Positions 47,116 to 55,136 of a stretch of 64,000 nucleotides of DNA are shown here, in pieces. The stretch covers positions 310,001 through 374,000 of the forward strand of contig JACNMN010000001.1 of assembly GCA_020622165.1 (NCBI GenBank), written 5' to 3'. This stretch comes from Boseongicola sp. H5 (GTDB taxonomy: Bacteria; Pseudomonadota; Alphaproteobacteria; Rhodobacterales; Rhodobacteraceae). The position numbers and the translations under genes were made by a program. The notes below the pieces were generated by a model, which was not told where the DNA came from, made no database searches, and saw only the letters and a program-made list of their open reading frames with translations. Each line of letters begins with the position of its first letter. The first letter of the stretch is position 1.

Positions 47116-47541
47116 ATGGCAAACGCCAAAATTCAATCGAAACTGGAAGATCGCATGGCCAAGGTCGACGCGGAACGCGCCGAGATCAAGGCGCAGCTTG
47201 ACCGGGAGCGTCTGGTCAAGATCACCAGCAATGTGATCGAGACCATCACCGCGCCGGAATTCATCGAGCGTATGCGCGTGGCCCGAGACGAGGCCGCCGA
47301 TGGCGCGGGTATGGAGAAGGTCGGCGAAATGCTGACGATCGAGGGGCTGCGCAAGGCGGGGGCCGATATTCCGGAGGATTTCCGCCTCACCAGCCGGGTG
47401 TTCGAGGATAAGGTCAACGGCCTCCGCTTCGAAGTGACCCCGAAACTGGACCGGATCTCGGATATCGATCCGCTTGGCTGGGGTGCGTGCGCCGGCGGCG
47501 GTGCGGCCACGGTGTGCGGCTGCGGCGGGTTTTCGACCTAA
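47116..47541 (+). CDS. Small protein with Cys/Gly-rich C-terminal tail, paralog of the next gene
   Basis: 141 residues. The first ~45 are a charged helix (EDRMAKVDAERAEIKAQLDRERL). A middle segment (ITAPEFIERM, VGEMLTIEGLRKAGADIPEDF, SRVFED) resembles the middle of the next gene's product. The end is striking: after DPLGWG the tail has three cysteines in GACAGGGAATVCGCGGFST. Such a tail is unlike the body and recalls core peptides of ribosomally made, modified products, but no maturation enzyme is in the window. AAGGAG precedes the ATG, and the 200 bases upstream are AT-rich, with possible -35 TTGAAT (47012-47017) and -10 TATTAC (47035-47040). Function unknown. Confidence 0.75.
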   Translation: MANAKIQSKLEDRMAKVDAERAEIKAQLDRERLVKITSNVIETITAPEFIERMRVARDEAADGAGMEKVGEMLTIEGLRKAGADIPEDFRLTSRVFEDKVNGLRFEVTPKLDRISDIDPLGWGACAGGGAATVCGCGGFST

Positions 47542-47641
47542 GCGGCTCTTTCTGTCCTTTCGGATTTCAACAGCGGCGCCCGGCATCCTGGCGGGCGCCG
47601 CCCACCCAGATTTTGCACAATTTTGCACGGGAGATACCCCC

Positions 47642-48112
47642 ATGACACCTCAGACCCTGCCCTATACGGGCTATGATGGCCTTGCCTATGACCGCGACGA
47701 GCTCGCCCGCGTGATGCGCGCCACCTATGACGAGATCATCGACTTCGTCACCACGCCCGAATTCAAGGCGCTCATGACCGAGATGAGCGCACTTTCCCCC
47801 GTCGAACGCCCGCGTTTCGTTTTCGATGTTCTCCTGAATAACGAGGCTCTGGCCAGCCGGGGGATCGTTGCGCCCGAAGGCCTGCTGATCCAGCGCTCCG
47901 CCTTCGGTGACCGGCGGCCCACCCTGTTTGTCGTCAAGAAGTTCCTGCCCGAGGAGTACAAGAATGTCTGGCAGAACGTGAACATCACCTTCGACAACGC
48001 CTTCGTCGACGAAAGCGTGGGCCGCGATCCCGAAACCAGTTGGCGCGTGCCCCTACCCGCCGATGTGCAGGCCGCCGCCATGGCCCGCGGTAAGGAACTG
48101 GAAACCGTCTGA
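47642..48112 (+). CDS. Unrecognised small protein, paralog of the Cys-tailed gene upstream
   Basis: 156 residues, 100 bases after the Cys-tailed gene on the same strand. It shares with it FVTTPEFKALMTEM (against TITAPEFIERM), NNEALASRGIVAPEGLLIQR (against TIEGLRKAGADIPEDFRLTSR) and the -FGD-/-FED- turn with L-F-V after it. In place of the cysteine tail it continues with LFVVKKFLPEEYKNVWQNVNITFDN and a Trp-containing end. No cysteine is seen. GGGAGA stands before the ATG. The two genes are probably one transcript and one small family. Function unknown. Confidence 0.75.
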   Translation: MTPQTLPYTGYDGLAYDRDELARVMRATYDEIIDFVTTPEFKALMTEMSALSPVERPRFVFDVLLNNEALASRGIVAPEGLLIQRSAFGDRRPTLFVVKKFLPEEYKNVWQNVNITFDNAFVDESVGRDPETSWRVPLPADVQAAAMARGKELETV

Positions 48113-48388
48113 ACACTACGGCCACGCGGCAGGAAACCGGCCAGCCGCGCGGCCCTTCGGATAGCTGGGCGCCCCGCAACAGCGACCGTCCAGACGCATC
48201 AGCGATCTCAGGTCGAGGCCGGGCAAAGGACACGGATCAACCGTATCCGGGCGCTCCGCAGCCACGCTGGCCCGGACCGCCCGGAACCCGGACATTGCGC
48301 TTCACGCCCGGCCATTCCCCGGCAAATACCATGAGACCGGGTGTTTTCGGCTTGTGTGTTCCACACGGTCTCCGCTAAACGGGTCGGC

Positions 48389-48478
48389 GGAGACGTGGCC
48401 GAGTGGTCGAAGGCGCTCCCCTGCTAAGGGAGTAGGCGGGAAACCGTCTCGAGGGTTCGAATCCCTTCGTCTCCGCCA
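48389..48478 (+). tRNA. tRNA-Ser (anticodon GCT)
   Basis: Full cloverleaf with the long variable arm of serine tRNAs. Acceptor GGAGACG pairs with CGTCTCC; anticodon stem CTCCC/GGGAG encloses CTGCTAA, giving anticodon GCT for AGC/AGT codons; the T arm is GAGGG-TTCGAAT-CCCTT. Discriminator G is followed by an encoded CCA at 48476-48478. Its 3' end faces a ruined integrase gene, as at many island attachment sites. Confidence 0.96.
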
Positions 48479-48567
48479 TTTTCCTCAGAATCACTATCTC
48501 ATAACCACCTGATAGTAGTGTGGAATTCGGCGTTTTCGCGCTTATGGCGGTTCTTGGTCCGCTTGAT

Positions 48568-48603
48568 TTGCTGCACATTTTGCTGCACATTTTGCTACAC
48601 AAA
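48568..48603. repeat. Three tandem 12-base units before the integrase remnant
   Basis: TTGCTGCACATT occurs twice in a row (48568-48579, 48580-48591), then TTGCTACACAAA (48592-48603), which differs at three positions. The array lies between the tRNA-Ser gene and the ATG of the integrase remnant, about 16 bases before that ATG, and could be arm-type binding sites of the recombinase. That role is inference. Confidence 0.7.
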
Positions 48604-48619
48604 TGGGGGTTTCTCCGCC

Positions 48620-48955
48620 ATGAGCATTGCCAAACGAGGCCGTCTCTATCACCTCCGCCGCCGCGTCCCGCGCCGGTATCAGGGCGTCGAGCCACGTGAA
48701 ACCGTCTGGATCAGCCTTCATACCGACTAGGAAACGGTGGCCGGGAACGGCGCAAACGCGAGAGCGCTACGAAGTAGCGCGTGATCTCGCCTGGTCGCAG
48801 AGCTATTGGTGCCGCAGCGCCGGTGTGCGGTGCCAATCCATTAGCCATCCTTGACCTAAGCTTCTCGATTACGTGGCGAGTCGGGCGAAGAGCGGTTGTT
48901 TACAGATTTGAAGCTTGGCCGCGATGGCACCTGTAGTCAGGCGGCTGACCAAGGC
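48620..48955 (+). pseudogene. Wrecked phage-type integrase (tyrosine recombinase) gene
   Basis: From an ATG at 48620 the frame gives SIAKRGRLYHLRRRVPRRYQ and VEPRETVWISLHTD, the usual opening of Rhodobacteraceae tyrosine recombinases, then a TAG at 48728-48730. In another frame ERYEVARDLAWSQSYW matches the next part of such proteins. After more stops, back in the first frame, LFTDLKLGRDGT (about 48896) resembles a piece near the catalytic end. So the gene has a nonsense codon, a frameshift and a large internal deletion; the catalytic Arg/His/Tyr set is gone. It lies 142 bases from the tRNA-Ser 3' end. It marks a lost or decayed mobile island. Confidence 0.75.
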
Positions 48956-49007
48956 AAAGGGAAGACCGCCGCGGCCAGCGCATCGGTGGTCACGGGGGCA
49001 AGCCCCA

Positions 49008-49041
49008 AAGAAAAAGGACGCCCAAACGGGGAGCGTCCTTT
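49008..49041 (-). terminator. Intrinsic terminator after hsp20-DUF1150
   Basis: AAAGGACGC (49013-49021) pairs with GCGTCCTTT (49033-49041). Read on the minus strand the stem ends in CCTTTTTCTTT, a proper T-run. It lies 26 bases past the DUF1150 stop and fits the end of that operon. Confidence 0.85.
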
Positions 49042-49066
49042 CCCACACACATTGGTGCCGCAGATA

Positions 49067-49294
49067 TCAGTGCACGCTGACTGGCGTCATGTCGTTCTGG
49101 CGCGCGACGATGAAGGCCAGCTTGCGGTCTCTCACAAGGGCAAGCTGCTCTCCGGTCTCGCTGCCGATCGCATAGAGCGTATCCAGCCCCGCTGCCTGTT
49201 TGCGCAACTCTCTCGGCAGGTCGGCCACGGCCACCTGGCGGATGTAGACGATAGGCTGACCCACGGTCCGGGCGGCATCATTCTGTTCAAACAT
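49067..49294 (-). CDS. DUF1150 family small protein
   Basis: 75 residues. The wording IVYIRQVAVADLPRELR, LYAIGSETGEQLALVRDRKLAFIVARQND is typical of the DUF1150 family, which in alphaproteobacteria follows small heat-shock protein genes. The start overlaps the hsp20 end by eight bases, so it is coupled to it. It is heat-shock co-expressed by position; its function is not known. A strong terminator follows. Confidence 0.9.
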   Translation of the reverse strand: MFEQNDAARTVGQPIVYIRQVAVADLPRELRKQAAGLDTLYAIGSETGEQLALVRDRKLAFIVARQNDMTPVSVH

Positions 49295-49715
49295 TGCTCT
49301 TACCTCCGGTTTTGATCTCGATATTCTGCACCACCTTGTCGGGCACCACGCGGGCCAGATCCACATGCAGCAGACCATGCTCCATCGCCGCTCCGGCAAC
49401 CTCGACCCCCTCGGCCAGAACGAAAGACCGCTGGAACTGCCGCGCCGCGATGCCGCGATGCAGGAACATCCTCTCATGGTCTTCCTCGGCTTGGCGCCCG
49501 CGCACCATCAGCTGCCGGTCCTCGACCGTGATGGACAGATCCTCTTCCGCGAACCCGGCCACGGCGAGGGTGATCCGATAGGCGTTTTCGCCCTTCTGTT
49601 CGATATTGTAGGGCGGATATCCATCATTGCCGGATTTCGCGGTGCGTTCCACCAGGCGTTCCAGCTGATCGAAACCCAGAAGGAAAGGGTGCGATCCAAG
49701 GGTCAGTTTCGTCAT
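49287..49715 (-). CDS. ibpA: Small heat-shock protein Hsp20 (IbpA-like)
   Basis: 142 residues with one alpha-crystallin domain: PPYNIEQKGENAYRITLAVAGFAEEDLSITVEDRQL, then GIAARQFQRSFVLAEGVEV and the GLLHVDL strand. The short C-terminal tail has the I-x-I motif (NIEIK). It holds unfolding proteins for refolding by DnaK and ClpB. A sigma-32-like promoter lies 70-100 bases upstream. DUF1150 overlaps its end. Confidence 0.94.
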   Translation of the reverse strand: MTKLTLGSHPFLLGFDQLERLVERTAKSGNDGYPPYNIEQKGENAYRITLAVAGFAEEDLSITVEDRQLMVRGRQAEEDHERMFLHRGIAARQFQRSFVLAEGVEVAGAAMEHGLLHVDLARVVPDKVVQNIEIKTGGKSNV

Positions 49716-49784
49716 CGGGCACATCCTCAAAGCTCAAGCGATCTGCGTATCCGGGCCCCGCATTCGGCAGCCCTGTCATCGGAG

Positions 49785-49814
49785 AATATGGGGCGCTCAG
49801 GCCACCGCTGCAAG
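49785..49814 (-). promoter_or_regulatory. Sigma-32 (RpoH) type heat-shock promoter for hsp20
   Basis: On the minus strand CTTG (49811-49814) and CCCCATATT (49785-49793) are separated by 17 bases, close to the heat-shock consensus CTTGAAA - CCCCATnT. It points at hsp20, with a leader of about 60 bases. Confidence 0.8.
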
Positions 49815-49891
49815 GGCGGCAACGCTTTGCGTCACGCAGATTTGTCGCTATCTTGAACCGCTACCGAGACGAATCCCATCAAGGCCGGTTC

Positions 49892-50110
49892 ATGAACGCC
49901 CCCACCGAGATGACCCATGAAGAGGTGTTGCGCGTGAAGCTTGAAGTGCTGCGCCGGCAGCATCGCGATCTGGATGACGCGATTGCGGCCCTGTCCGAAC
50001 GCGCCATGCCCGACCAGCTGACGCTGAAGCGGCTGAAAAAGCAGAAGCTGGCGCTCAAAGACCGGATTGCCCGGATCGAGGATGAACTCACCCCCGACAT
50101 CATCGCCTGA
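49892..50110 (+). CDS. YdcH/DUF465 family small protein
   Basis: 72 residues, almost wholly helical and charged: VLRVKLEVLRRQHRDLDDAIAAL, then LTLKRLKKQKLALKDRIARIEDEL. This matches the DUF465 (YdcH) family, short coiled-coil proteins of unknown role. The start at 49892 follows AAGG and a GTTC stretch. It is divergent from hsp20. Confidence 0.88.
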   Translation: MNAPTEMTHEEVLRVKLEVLRRQHRDLDDAIAALSERAMPDQLTLKRLKKQKLALKDRIARIEDELTPDIIA

Positions 50111-50268
50111 GGCGTGGGCCAAAAAGGTGAAACCGGGGGCAGACCATCTTGCACGTAAAATCAAAAAGATAGAGCATCGCACCGAACTCAGATGACGAAA
50201 CCGATGCACCGGGCCCGCACCACGGCCGGCATCGCGCTCTCAGATCCGCCGAAGGGGCCTTTACGATC

Positions 50269-50757
50269 ATGGATGACATCCAAATTGGCATCATCATGGG
50301 CAGCCAGTCGGACTGGCCCACCATGCGGGAGGCCGCCGATATTCTCGACACGCTCGGCGTGGGCCATGAGGTTCGCATCGTCTCCGCCCATCGCACGCCC
50401 GAGCGGCTTTGGGAATATGGGGCGACCGCCGTGGACAGGGGGCTGAAAGTGATCATCGCGGGTGCGGGCGGCGCGGCCCATCTACCGGGCATGATGGCGT
50501 CCAAGACCCGGCTGCCGGTGATCGGCGTCCCGGTGCAGACCAAGGCGCTCTCGGGCGTCGACAGTCTTTATTCGATCCTGCAGATGCCGCGCGGCTATCC
50601 CGTCGCGACCATGGCGATCGGTGCCGGTGGTGCAGCGAATGCGGGGCTGATGGCCGCGGAAATCCTCGCGCTGTCGGACCCGGCCCTTGCCGCGCGTCTC
50701 GACGACTGGCGCGCGTCCCTGTCCGCCTCCATTCCCGAGACACCGCAAGATGACTGA
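50269..50757 (+). CDS. purE: 5-(Carboxyamino)imidazole ribonucleotide mutase
   Basis: 162 residues. [13 protein letters not shown] is the class I PurE signature, and [28 protein letters not shown] and [10 protein letters not shown] complete the active site. It shifts the carboxylate of N5-CAIR to C4, giving CAIR, in purine synthesis. Its end overlaps purK by eight bases; the two act in succession. Confidence 0.97.
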   Translation: MDDIQIGIIMGSQSDWPTMREAADILDTLGVGHEVRIVSAHRTPERLWEYGATAVDRGLKVIIAGAGGAAHLPGMMASKTRLPVIGVPVQTKALSGVDSLYSILQMPRGYPVATMAIGAGGAANAGLMAAEILALSDPALAARLDDWRASLSASIPETPQDD

Positions 50758-51820
50758 ACCTCTCCCGCAAGGCAGCACCGTCGGCATTCTGGGGGGCGGC
50801 CAACTGGGCCGGATGCTCGCCATGGCCGCCGCACGTCTGGGATACAAGGCCCATATCTACGAACCCGGCGCGGCCCCCGCCGCGGATGTGGCCGCCGCCT
50901 GGACCAAGGCCGCCTATGACGATATCGACGCGCTCCGCGTGTTTGCGGCCTCCTGCGATGTCGTCAGCTTCGAGTTCGAGAATATTCCTGCCTCCGCGCT
51001 CGATCACCTTGCCCGCGATGCCGCATTGTACCCCGACCGGCGCGCACTGGAGGTCAGCCAGGACCGGCTGGCGGAAAAGACCTTCCTGACCGGTCTGGGG
51101 CTCCGCACCGCGCCCTTCGCACCCCTCGGGACCGCCGCCGATCTGCCCGAGGCGCTTGCAGTCACCGGCACGCCCGCCATCCTGAAGACCCGCCGCTTCG
51201 GCTATGACGGCAAGGGGCAGGTGCGGATCGCCACCCCCGATCAGGCCGAAGGCGCCATGGCCACCTTCAACGGCGCGCCCGCGATTGCCGAAGGCTTCGT
51301 TGCCTTCAGCTGCGAAATCTCCGTCATCGCCGCGCGCGGGCTCGATGGCAGCATCGCGGCCTATGACCCGGGCGAGAATGTGCATCAGGACGGCATCCTC
51401 GCCACCACGACGGTCCCGGCCGCGATTCCGGCCAGCCTCAAGACCGATGCGATCCTGATCGCCTCGCGCATCCTGAATGCGCTTGAGTATACCGGTGTTC
51501 TGGGTGTGGAGCTTTTCGTGACGCCCGACGGCCTCGTGGTGAACGAGATCGCTCCGCGCGTGCACAATTCCGGCCATTGGACCCAGGCCGGATGCGCCGT
51601 CGATCAGTTCGAGCAGCATATCCGCGCGATCACCGGCTGGCCGCTTGGCGACGGCGCGCGGCACGCCAATGTCGTGATGGAAAACCTGATCGGCGACCAG
51701 ATCGACGAGGGCCGCCGACATGCGGCGGAGCCCGGCACCCAGATCCATCTCTACGGCAAGGCCGAAACCCGCCCGGGCCGCAAAATGGGCCATGTCAACC
51801 GTGTGACAGGCCCGGCCTGA
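50750..51820 (+). CDS. purK: 5-(Carboxyamino)imidazole ribonucleotide synthase
   Basis: 356 residues of the ATP-grasp fold: [22 protein letters not shown] opens it; [14 protein letters not shown] is the ATP-binding loop; [27 protein letters not shown] is the metal and phosphate site. It makes N5-CAIR from AIR, ATP and bicarbonate. The ATG at 50750 overlaps purE. Confidence 0.97.
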   Translation: MTEPLPQGSTVGILGGGQLGRMLAMAAARLGYKAHIYEPGAAPAADVAAAWTKAAYDDIDALRVFAASCDVVSFEFENIPASALDHLARDAALYPDRRALEVSQDRLAEKTFLTGLGLRTAPFAPLGTAADLPEALAVTGTPAILKTRRFGYDGKGQVRIATPDQAEGAMATFNGAPAIAEGFVAFSCEISVIAARGLDGSIAAYDPGENVHQDGILATTTVPAAIPASLKTDAILIASRILNALEYTGVLGVELFVTPDGLVVNEIAPRVHNSGHWTQAGCAVDQFEQHIRAITGWPLGDGARHANVVMENLIGDQIDEGRRHAAEPGTQIHLYGKAETRPGRKMGHVNRVTGPA

Positions 51821-51844
51821 GCCCCGCGGATACCCCGTCCGCGG

Positions 51845-52573
51845 CTACTCCACAAACCCTTCGATCGCGTCGAAGATGTCCATGTCGTGATCGAAGGCGC
51901 CGGTTTCGAGAAATGTGATCACCTCGGCAATCACAAGCGGGTTGTTCATCATGAATGTATGGGTCACCGGCAGCACGATATGGTCGCTCATCCCGGCCAC
52001 GCGGGTACTGGACACAGCGACCTTTCCGTCATCCGCCCCTTCGATCAGGGCGGAATAGACCGGGTTCAGGGTCCGGTCGCCCGCGATCACACCAAGCTCG
52101 AAATCCACCGATGGCAACCGGTTCGGCAGGGCGTCCTCGCCGGTTCCCAGTTGCATGCCCGACGGGCCGTTCAGCCATTCGAAAGGCTCCAGTTCGCCCA
52201 ACACGTCCACCAGCTCCGAGCCGCTATTCGGCGGCGCCAGCATCACCACCCGCCCCAGCCGGACGGGCCGGTGCCGCGACAGCCAGTAGCGCACCAGAAT
52301 GCCGCCCATGGAATGGGTGACGAAATGCACCTTGTCGGCCCCGCACCGCGCCATGGCCGGCAAGATCGTGACAGGTGCAAGCTCCGAGATCGAGGCGCGG
52401 GTCGACGGATAGCTCTGGTTGACCACCTGATATCCCGCGGCTTCCAGCGCCTCCTCCATCACCGCAAGGGACGCGGCCCCGCGCGCCAGCCCATGCAGCA
52501 GCACCACGCATTCCGCCCGCGCCGGGGCCGCGGACAGAAGGAACAGTACCAGAAGGGCAACCAGAACACGCAT
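51845..52573 (-). CDS. Secreted alpha/beta hydrolase (lipase-like)
   Basis: 242 residues. A Sec signal peptide ([18 protein letters not shown]) leads to [15 protein letters not shown], the oxyanion-hole HG, and a nucleophile elbow HSMGG in [31 protein letters not shown] fits the PGAP1/lipase class 2-like families. A late histidine in [13 protein letters not shown] can serve as the base. It acts in the periplasm or outside on esters; the substrate is unknown. The gene is convergent with purK, 24 bases apart. Confidence 0.87.
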   Translation of the reverse strand: MRVLVALLVLFLLSAAPARAECVVLLHGLARGAASLAVMEEALEAAGYQVVNQSYPSTRASISELAPVTILPAMARCGADKVHFVTHSMGGILVRYWLSRHRPVRLGRVVMLAPPNSGSELVDVLGELEPFEWLNGPSGMQLGTGEDALPNRLPSVDFELGVIAGDRTLNPVYSALIEGADDGKVAVSSTRVAGMSDHIVLPVTHTFMMNNPLVIAEVITFLETGAFDHDMDIFDAIEGFVE

Positions 52574-52663
52574 GTGCGTAATCTAGGCATGAACGGACGC
52601 CACTGCGAGTATGGAAATTGCGCCTCTTGCATCGCCGTTGCGTCACGGGGCACCATCGCGGCG

Positions 52664-53107
52664 ATGTCAACGCGCCGCCCCCGCCTTGCCGTTCGCGGCC
52701 TGCTTCTTCTGGATAACCGGCTCTTGCTGGTGAATGCGTGGCGTGACGGGTCGGATCTGTGGTGCGCGCCGGGCGGCGGGGTGGAGCCCGGCACATCGCT
52801 TCCGGCAAATCTGGTCCGCGAGTTTCACGAGGAAACCGGGCTGGCGGTCCGCGTCGGCGCGCCCTGTCTGGTCAATGAATTCCACGATCCCGCGGGCGAT
52901 TTTCATCAGGTCGATATCTATTTTCATGTCACCTATGAAGCAGGCCAGCTCTCCGATGGCTGGATCGACCCCGAAGGCGTTGTGAACAAGCGCCGTCTGG
53001 TCGCCCGGGACGAGCTTGCGGGTCTGCGCGTGAAACCCGACAGCCTCGCCGATGCCGTCTGGGGGCAAAGCCTGCTCTACGATCCGCTGGAGCCGATCCT
53101 GCGCTGA
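52664..53107 (+). CDS. NUDIX hydrolase
   Basis: 147 residues. The Nudix box is complete: GGGVEPGTSLPANLVREFHEETGL, with REFHEETG carrying the metal ligands. WCAPGGGVEPG just before is usual. Members hydrolyse nucleoside diphosphate derivatives such as oxidised nucleotides or ADP-ribose. The exact substrate is open. Its last 31 bases overlap the end of the convergent EamA gene, an unusually long overlap. Confidence 0.9.
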   Translation: MSTRRPRLAVRGLLLLDNRLLLVNAWRDGSDLWCAPGGGVEPGTSLPANLVREFHEETGLAVRVGAPCLVNEFHDPAGDFHQVDIYFHVTYEAGQLSDGWIDPEGVVNKRRLVARDELAGLRVKPDSLADAVWGQSLLYDPLEPILR

Positions 53108-53952
53108 AACAGCCCATAGGCGATCCCGCCCAGAACCAGCGCGCTTGCCGCCACGAGCCGCAAGGTGATCTCTTCACCCAGAAGCAGCATGCCCCCGACG
53201 ATGGCGATCACCGGCACGGTCAGTTGCACCAGCCCGCCGACAGACGCACCAAGCCGGGGCAGAACGCTATACCAGAGCGCATAGCCAAGCCCCGATGTGA
53301 TCGCGCCCGCCACAATCGCCAGCGAAATGCCGGTCGCCGCGGTGCTCACGGCATCAGGCTCGGCGGGCCAGAGCAGCACCGGCAGCCCACAGAGCGGCAC
53401 TGCCAGAAGGAAATTCGCGGCCGTGTCGGGTAGCGGGTCCTGCGCCTTGCGTCCGGCAAGGGAATAGAGGCCCCAGCCCAGCCCGGCCACGGCCATCGCC
53501 GCGGCGGCGACACCGGGCACCGTGACCGCGCCTGCCGGCCAGATCAGCCATGCCAGCCCGACAAGCGCCAGACCTGCCCCGATCCAACGCCGCAGCGGCG
53601 GCTTGTCTCCGCCGATCACGCCGCCTGCAAACATGGTGATCTGCACGACACCGAAAAGGATCAGCGCGCCAAGTCCCGCATCCAGCCGGGTGTAGGCAAC
53701 CGAAAAGCCGAGAAGATAGAGGCTGAGCCAGATCGCGCCCGCGATCCGGCCGCGCGCCAGCAGCGGCAGCGCCCCGCCCCGGAACAGAACCAACGCGCAT
53801 AACATGGCCGCCCCCGCCACGACGCGGATCAGGGAAAACTCCAGCGCGCCGATGTGCCCGCCCCCGACCGCCAGACGGTTCAGGATCGAATTGGCCGCGA
53901 AAGCGATCATGACAAGCGTCGTCAGAACGCCCAGACGCAGAACCGGGCTCAT
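53077..53952 (-). CDS. EamA/DMT-family transporter, coupled to a PhnM-like gene
   Basis: 291 residues, about ten hydrophobic helices in two EamA units (VLTTLVMIAFAANSILNRLAV at the start, GAITSGLGYALWYSVLPRLGASVGGLVQLTVPVIAI in the second unit). The latter wording is typical of the S-adenosylmethionine/amino acid metabolite exporters of this family. Its start overlaps the stop of the PhnM-like gene by four bases, so the pair is expressed together. The transported compound is unknown. Confidence 0.88.
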   Translation of the reverse strand: MSPVLRLGVLTTLVMIAFAANSILNRLAVGGGHIGALEFSLIRVVAGAAMLCALVLFRGGALPLLARGRIAGAIWLSLYLLGFSVAYTRLDAGLGALILFGVVQITMFAGGVIGGDKPPLRRWIGAGLALVGLAWLIWPAGAVTVPGVAAAAMAVAGLGWGLYSLAGRKAQDPLPDTAANFLLAVPLCGLPVLLWPAEPDAVSTAATGISLAIVAGAITSGLGYALWYSVLPRLGASVGGLVQLTVPVIAIVGGMLLLGEEITLRLVAASALVLGGIAYGLFQRRIGSSGS

Positions 53953-55094
53953 GCATCACCGCCGATCAACCGGTGGGCCAGCAGACCGGACAGATAGGCG
54001 ATCTGCCCGTTCGCGATGGTGCCCGCGATGCGCTTGGTCGCGGTTTCGACGATCACCAGATCGGCCCGCTGACCGGCGGCCAGATCGCCGCGGTCGTTCA
54101 ACCCCATCATCCGCGCCGGGTTGGTGGAGATCAGCGCCCAGGCCTCCGCCAGAGGCAGGCCCGTTTCCGCCAGCCGGAAGGCCGATTGGGCCAGTGCCGG
54201 GTAATGATAATCCGAGGCCAGCGCGCTCACCGCCCCCATCTCGATCAGCGCCGCCGCCGAGACGCCGCGGGCGTGGCTGCCGCCGCGCAGGGCATTCGGC
54301 GCGCCCATGACCACCGGGTCGCCCGCCGCCTGTGCCGCCATCGCGGCGGCTTCGCTGGTCGGGAATTCGGAGATATCGACGCCAAGGCCGTGATACCAGG
54401 CGCGGGTTTCCGCATCATGATCATCATGGCTGCCAAGGATCACATCGCGGTTTTTCAGATCCGCGGCCAAAGCGGCAAGCCGTGTGCGGGCCACAGGCAT
54501 CTCCGCATGCAGGCGCTGCATCAGCGCCAGATGATCGGCGGGCGACCGGCGGGATTTGAGCGCCTGCCCCTCCAGCCGGGGCGGGCGCTTGCCGGCGGCC
54601 AGAGCCTCGTGCGGCAGATGATCGTTCAAGACCACATAGCCGATCCCGTAGCGCGCAATCAGGTCGCTGGCCGCTTCGAACGCATCGTGACAGCCAAGCT
54701 CCAGCCGCAACTGCACCCGTATGTCCGGCATGGCCCCGTAGCGTTCGAGGGCCGCGCAGAGGGTGGCGGCGAAGTCGGGGCTGCGCATGCCGCCCTCCCA
54801 GCTCCAGAATTGCGCCAGCCACGCGGTGGTGATCCCGTTGGCGGAAAGCTCCGCCTCCACCGCGGCCAGGCCCGCGCGCGGATCGGTGACCGCCCCGCGC
54901 CGGGGGGCCAGATGCCGCTCGAACGCATCTCCATGGATATCGACGATACCCGGCAGGATCATATATCCCGACAGGTCCACCTCGCGCCCGCCATAGGTCG
55001 CGATCCGCCCGTTGCAGAGACTGATCGGATCGGTGTCGAGACCACCCGGCCGCAGCACAGTGGCATTCACAAGGCGAAGAGGCATCAGCGTCAT
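53949..55094 (-). CDS. Second PhnM-like amidohydrolase, outside the phn operon
   Basis: 381 residues, the same length as the operon's PhnM. Conserved are MILPGIVDIHGDAFERHLAPRRG (against LAPGLIELHTDNLERHLRPRP), VILGSHDDHD, VDISEFPTSEAAAMAA, MGAPNALRGGSHARGVSA and LASDYHYPALAQSA. The metal-site pattern of PhnM is therefore kept, but identity is clearly low and VDIHGDAFERH replaces IELHTDNLERH. It may hydrolyse a related ribose phosphonate or another phosphate ester. Its neighbour is a coupled EamA transporter, not C-P lyase genes. An alternative ATG three codons on (55085) is possible. Confidence 0.85.
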   Translation of the reverse strand: MTLMPLRLVNATVLRPGGLDTDPISLCNGRIATYGGREVDLSGYMILPGIVDIHGDAFERHLAPRRGAVTDPRAGLAAVEAELSANGITTAWLAQFWSWEGGMRSPDFAATLCAALERYGAMPDIRVQLRLELGCHDAFEAASDLIARYGIGYVVLNDHLPHEALAAGKRPPRLEGQALKSRRSPADHLALMQRLHAEMPVARTRLAALAADLKNRDVILGSHDDHDAETRAWYHGLGVDISEFPTSEAAAMAAQAAGDPVVMGAPNALRGGSHARGVSAAALIEMGAVSALASDYHYPALAQSAFRLAETGLPLAEAWALISTNPARMMGLNDRGDLAAGQRADLVIVETATKRIAGTIANGQIAYLSGLLAHRLIGGDA

Positions 55095-55136
55095 GAACCG
55101 CGTGGTGCGCCATTTCGCGCCGAATGAAAACCCCGC

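Noticed and set aside
48375..48695. Minus-strand frame of 106 codons across the tRNA-Ser gene (KGFEPSRRFPAYSLSRGAPSTTRP)
   Set aside because: This is the well-known false protein that arises from reading a serine tRNA gene backwards.
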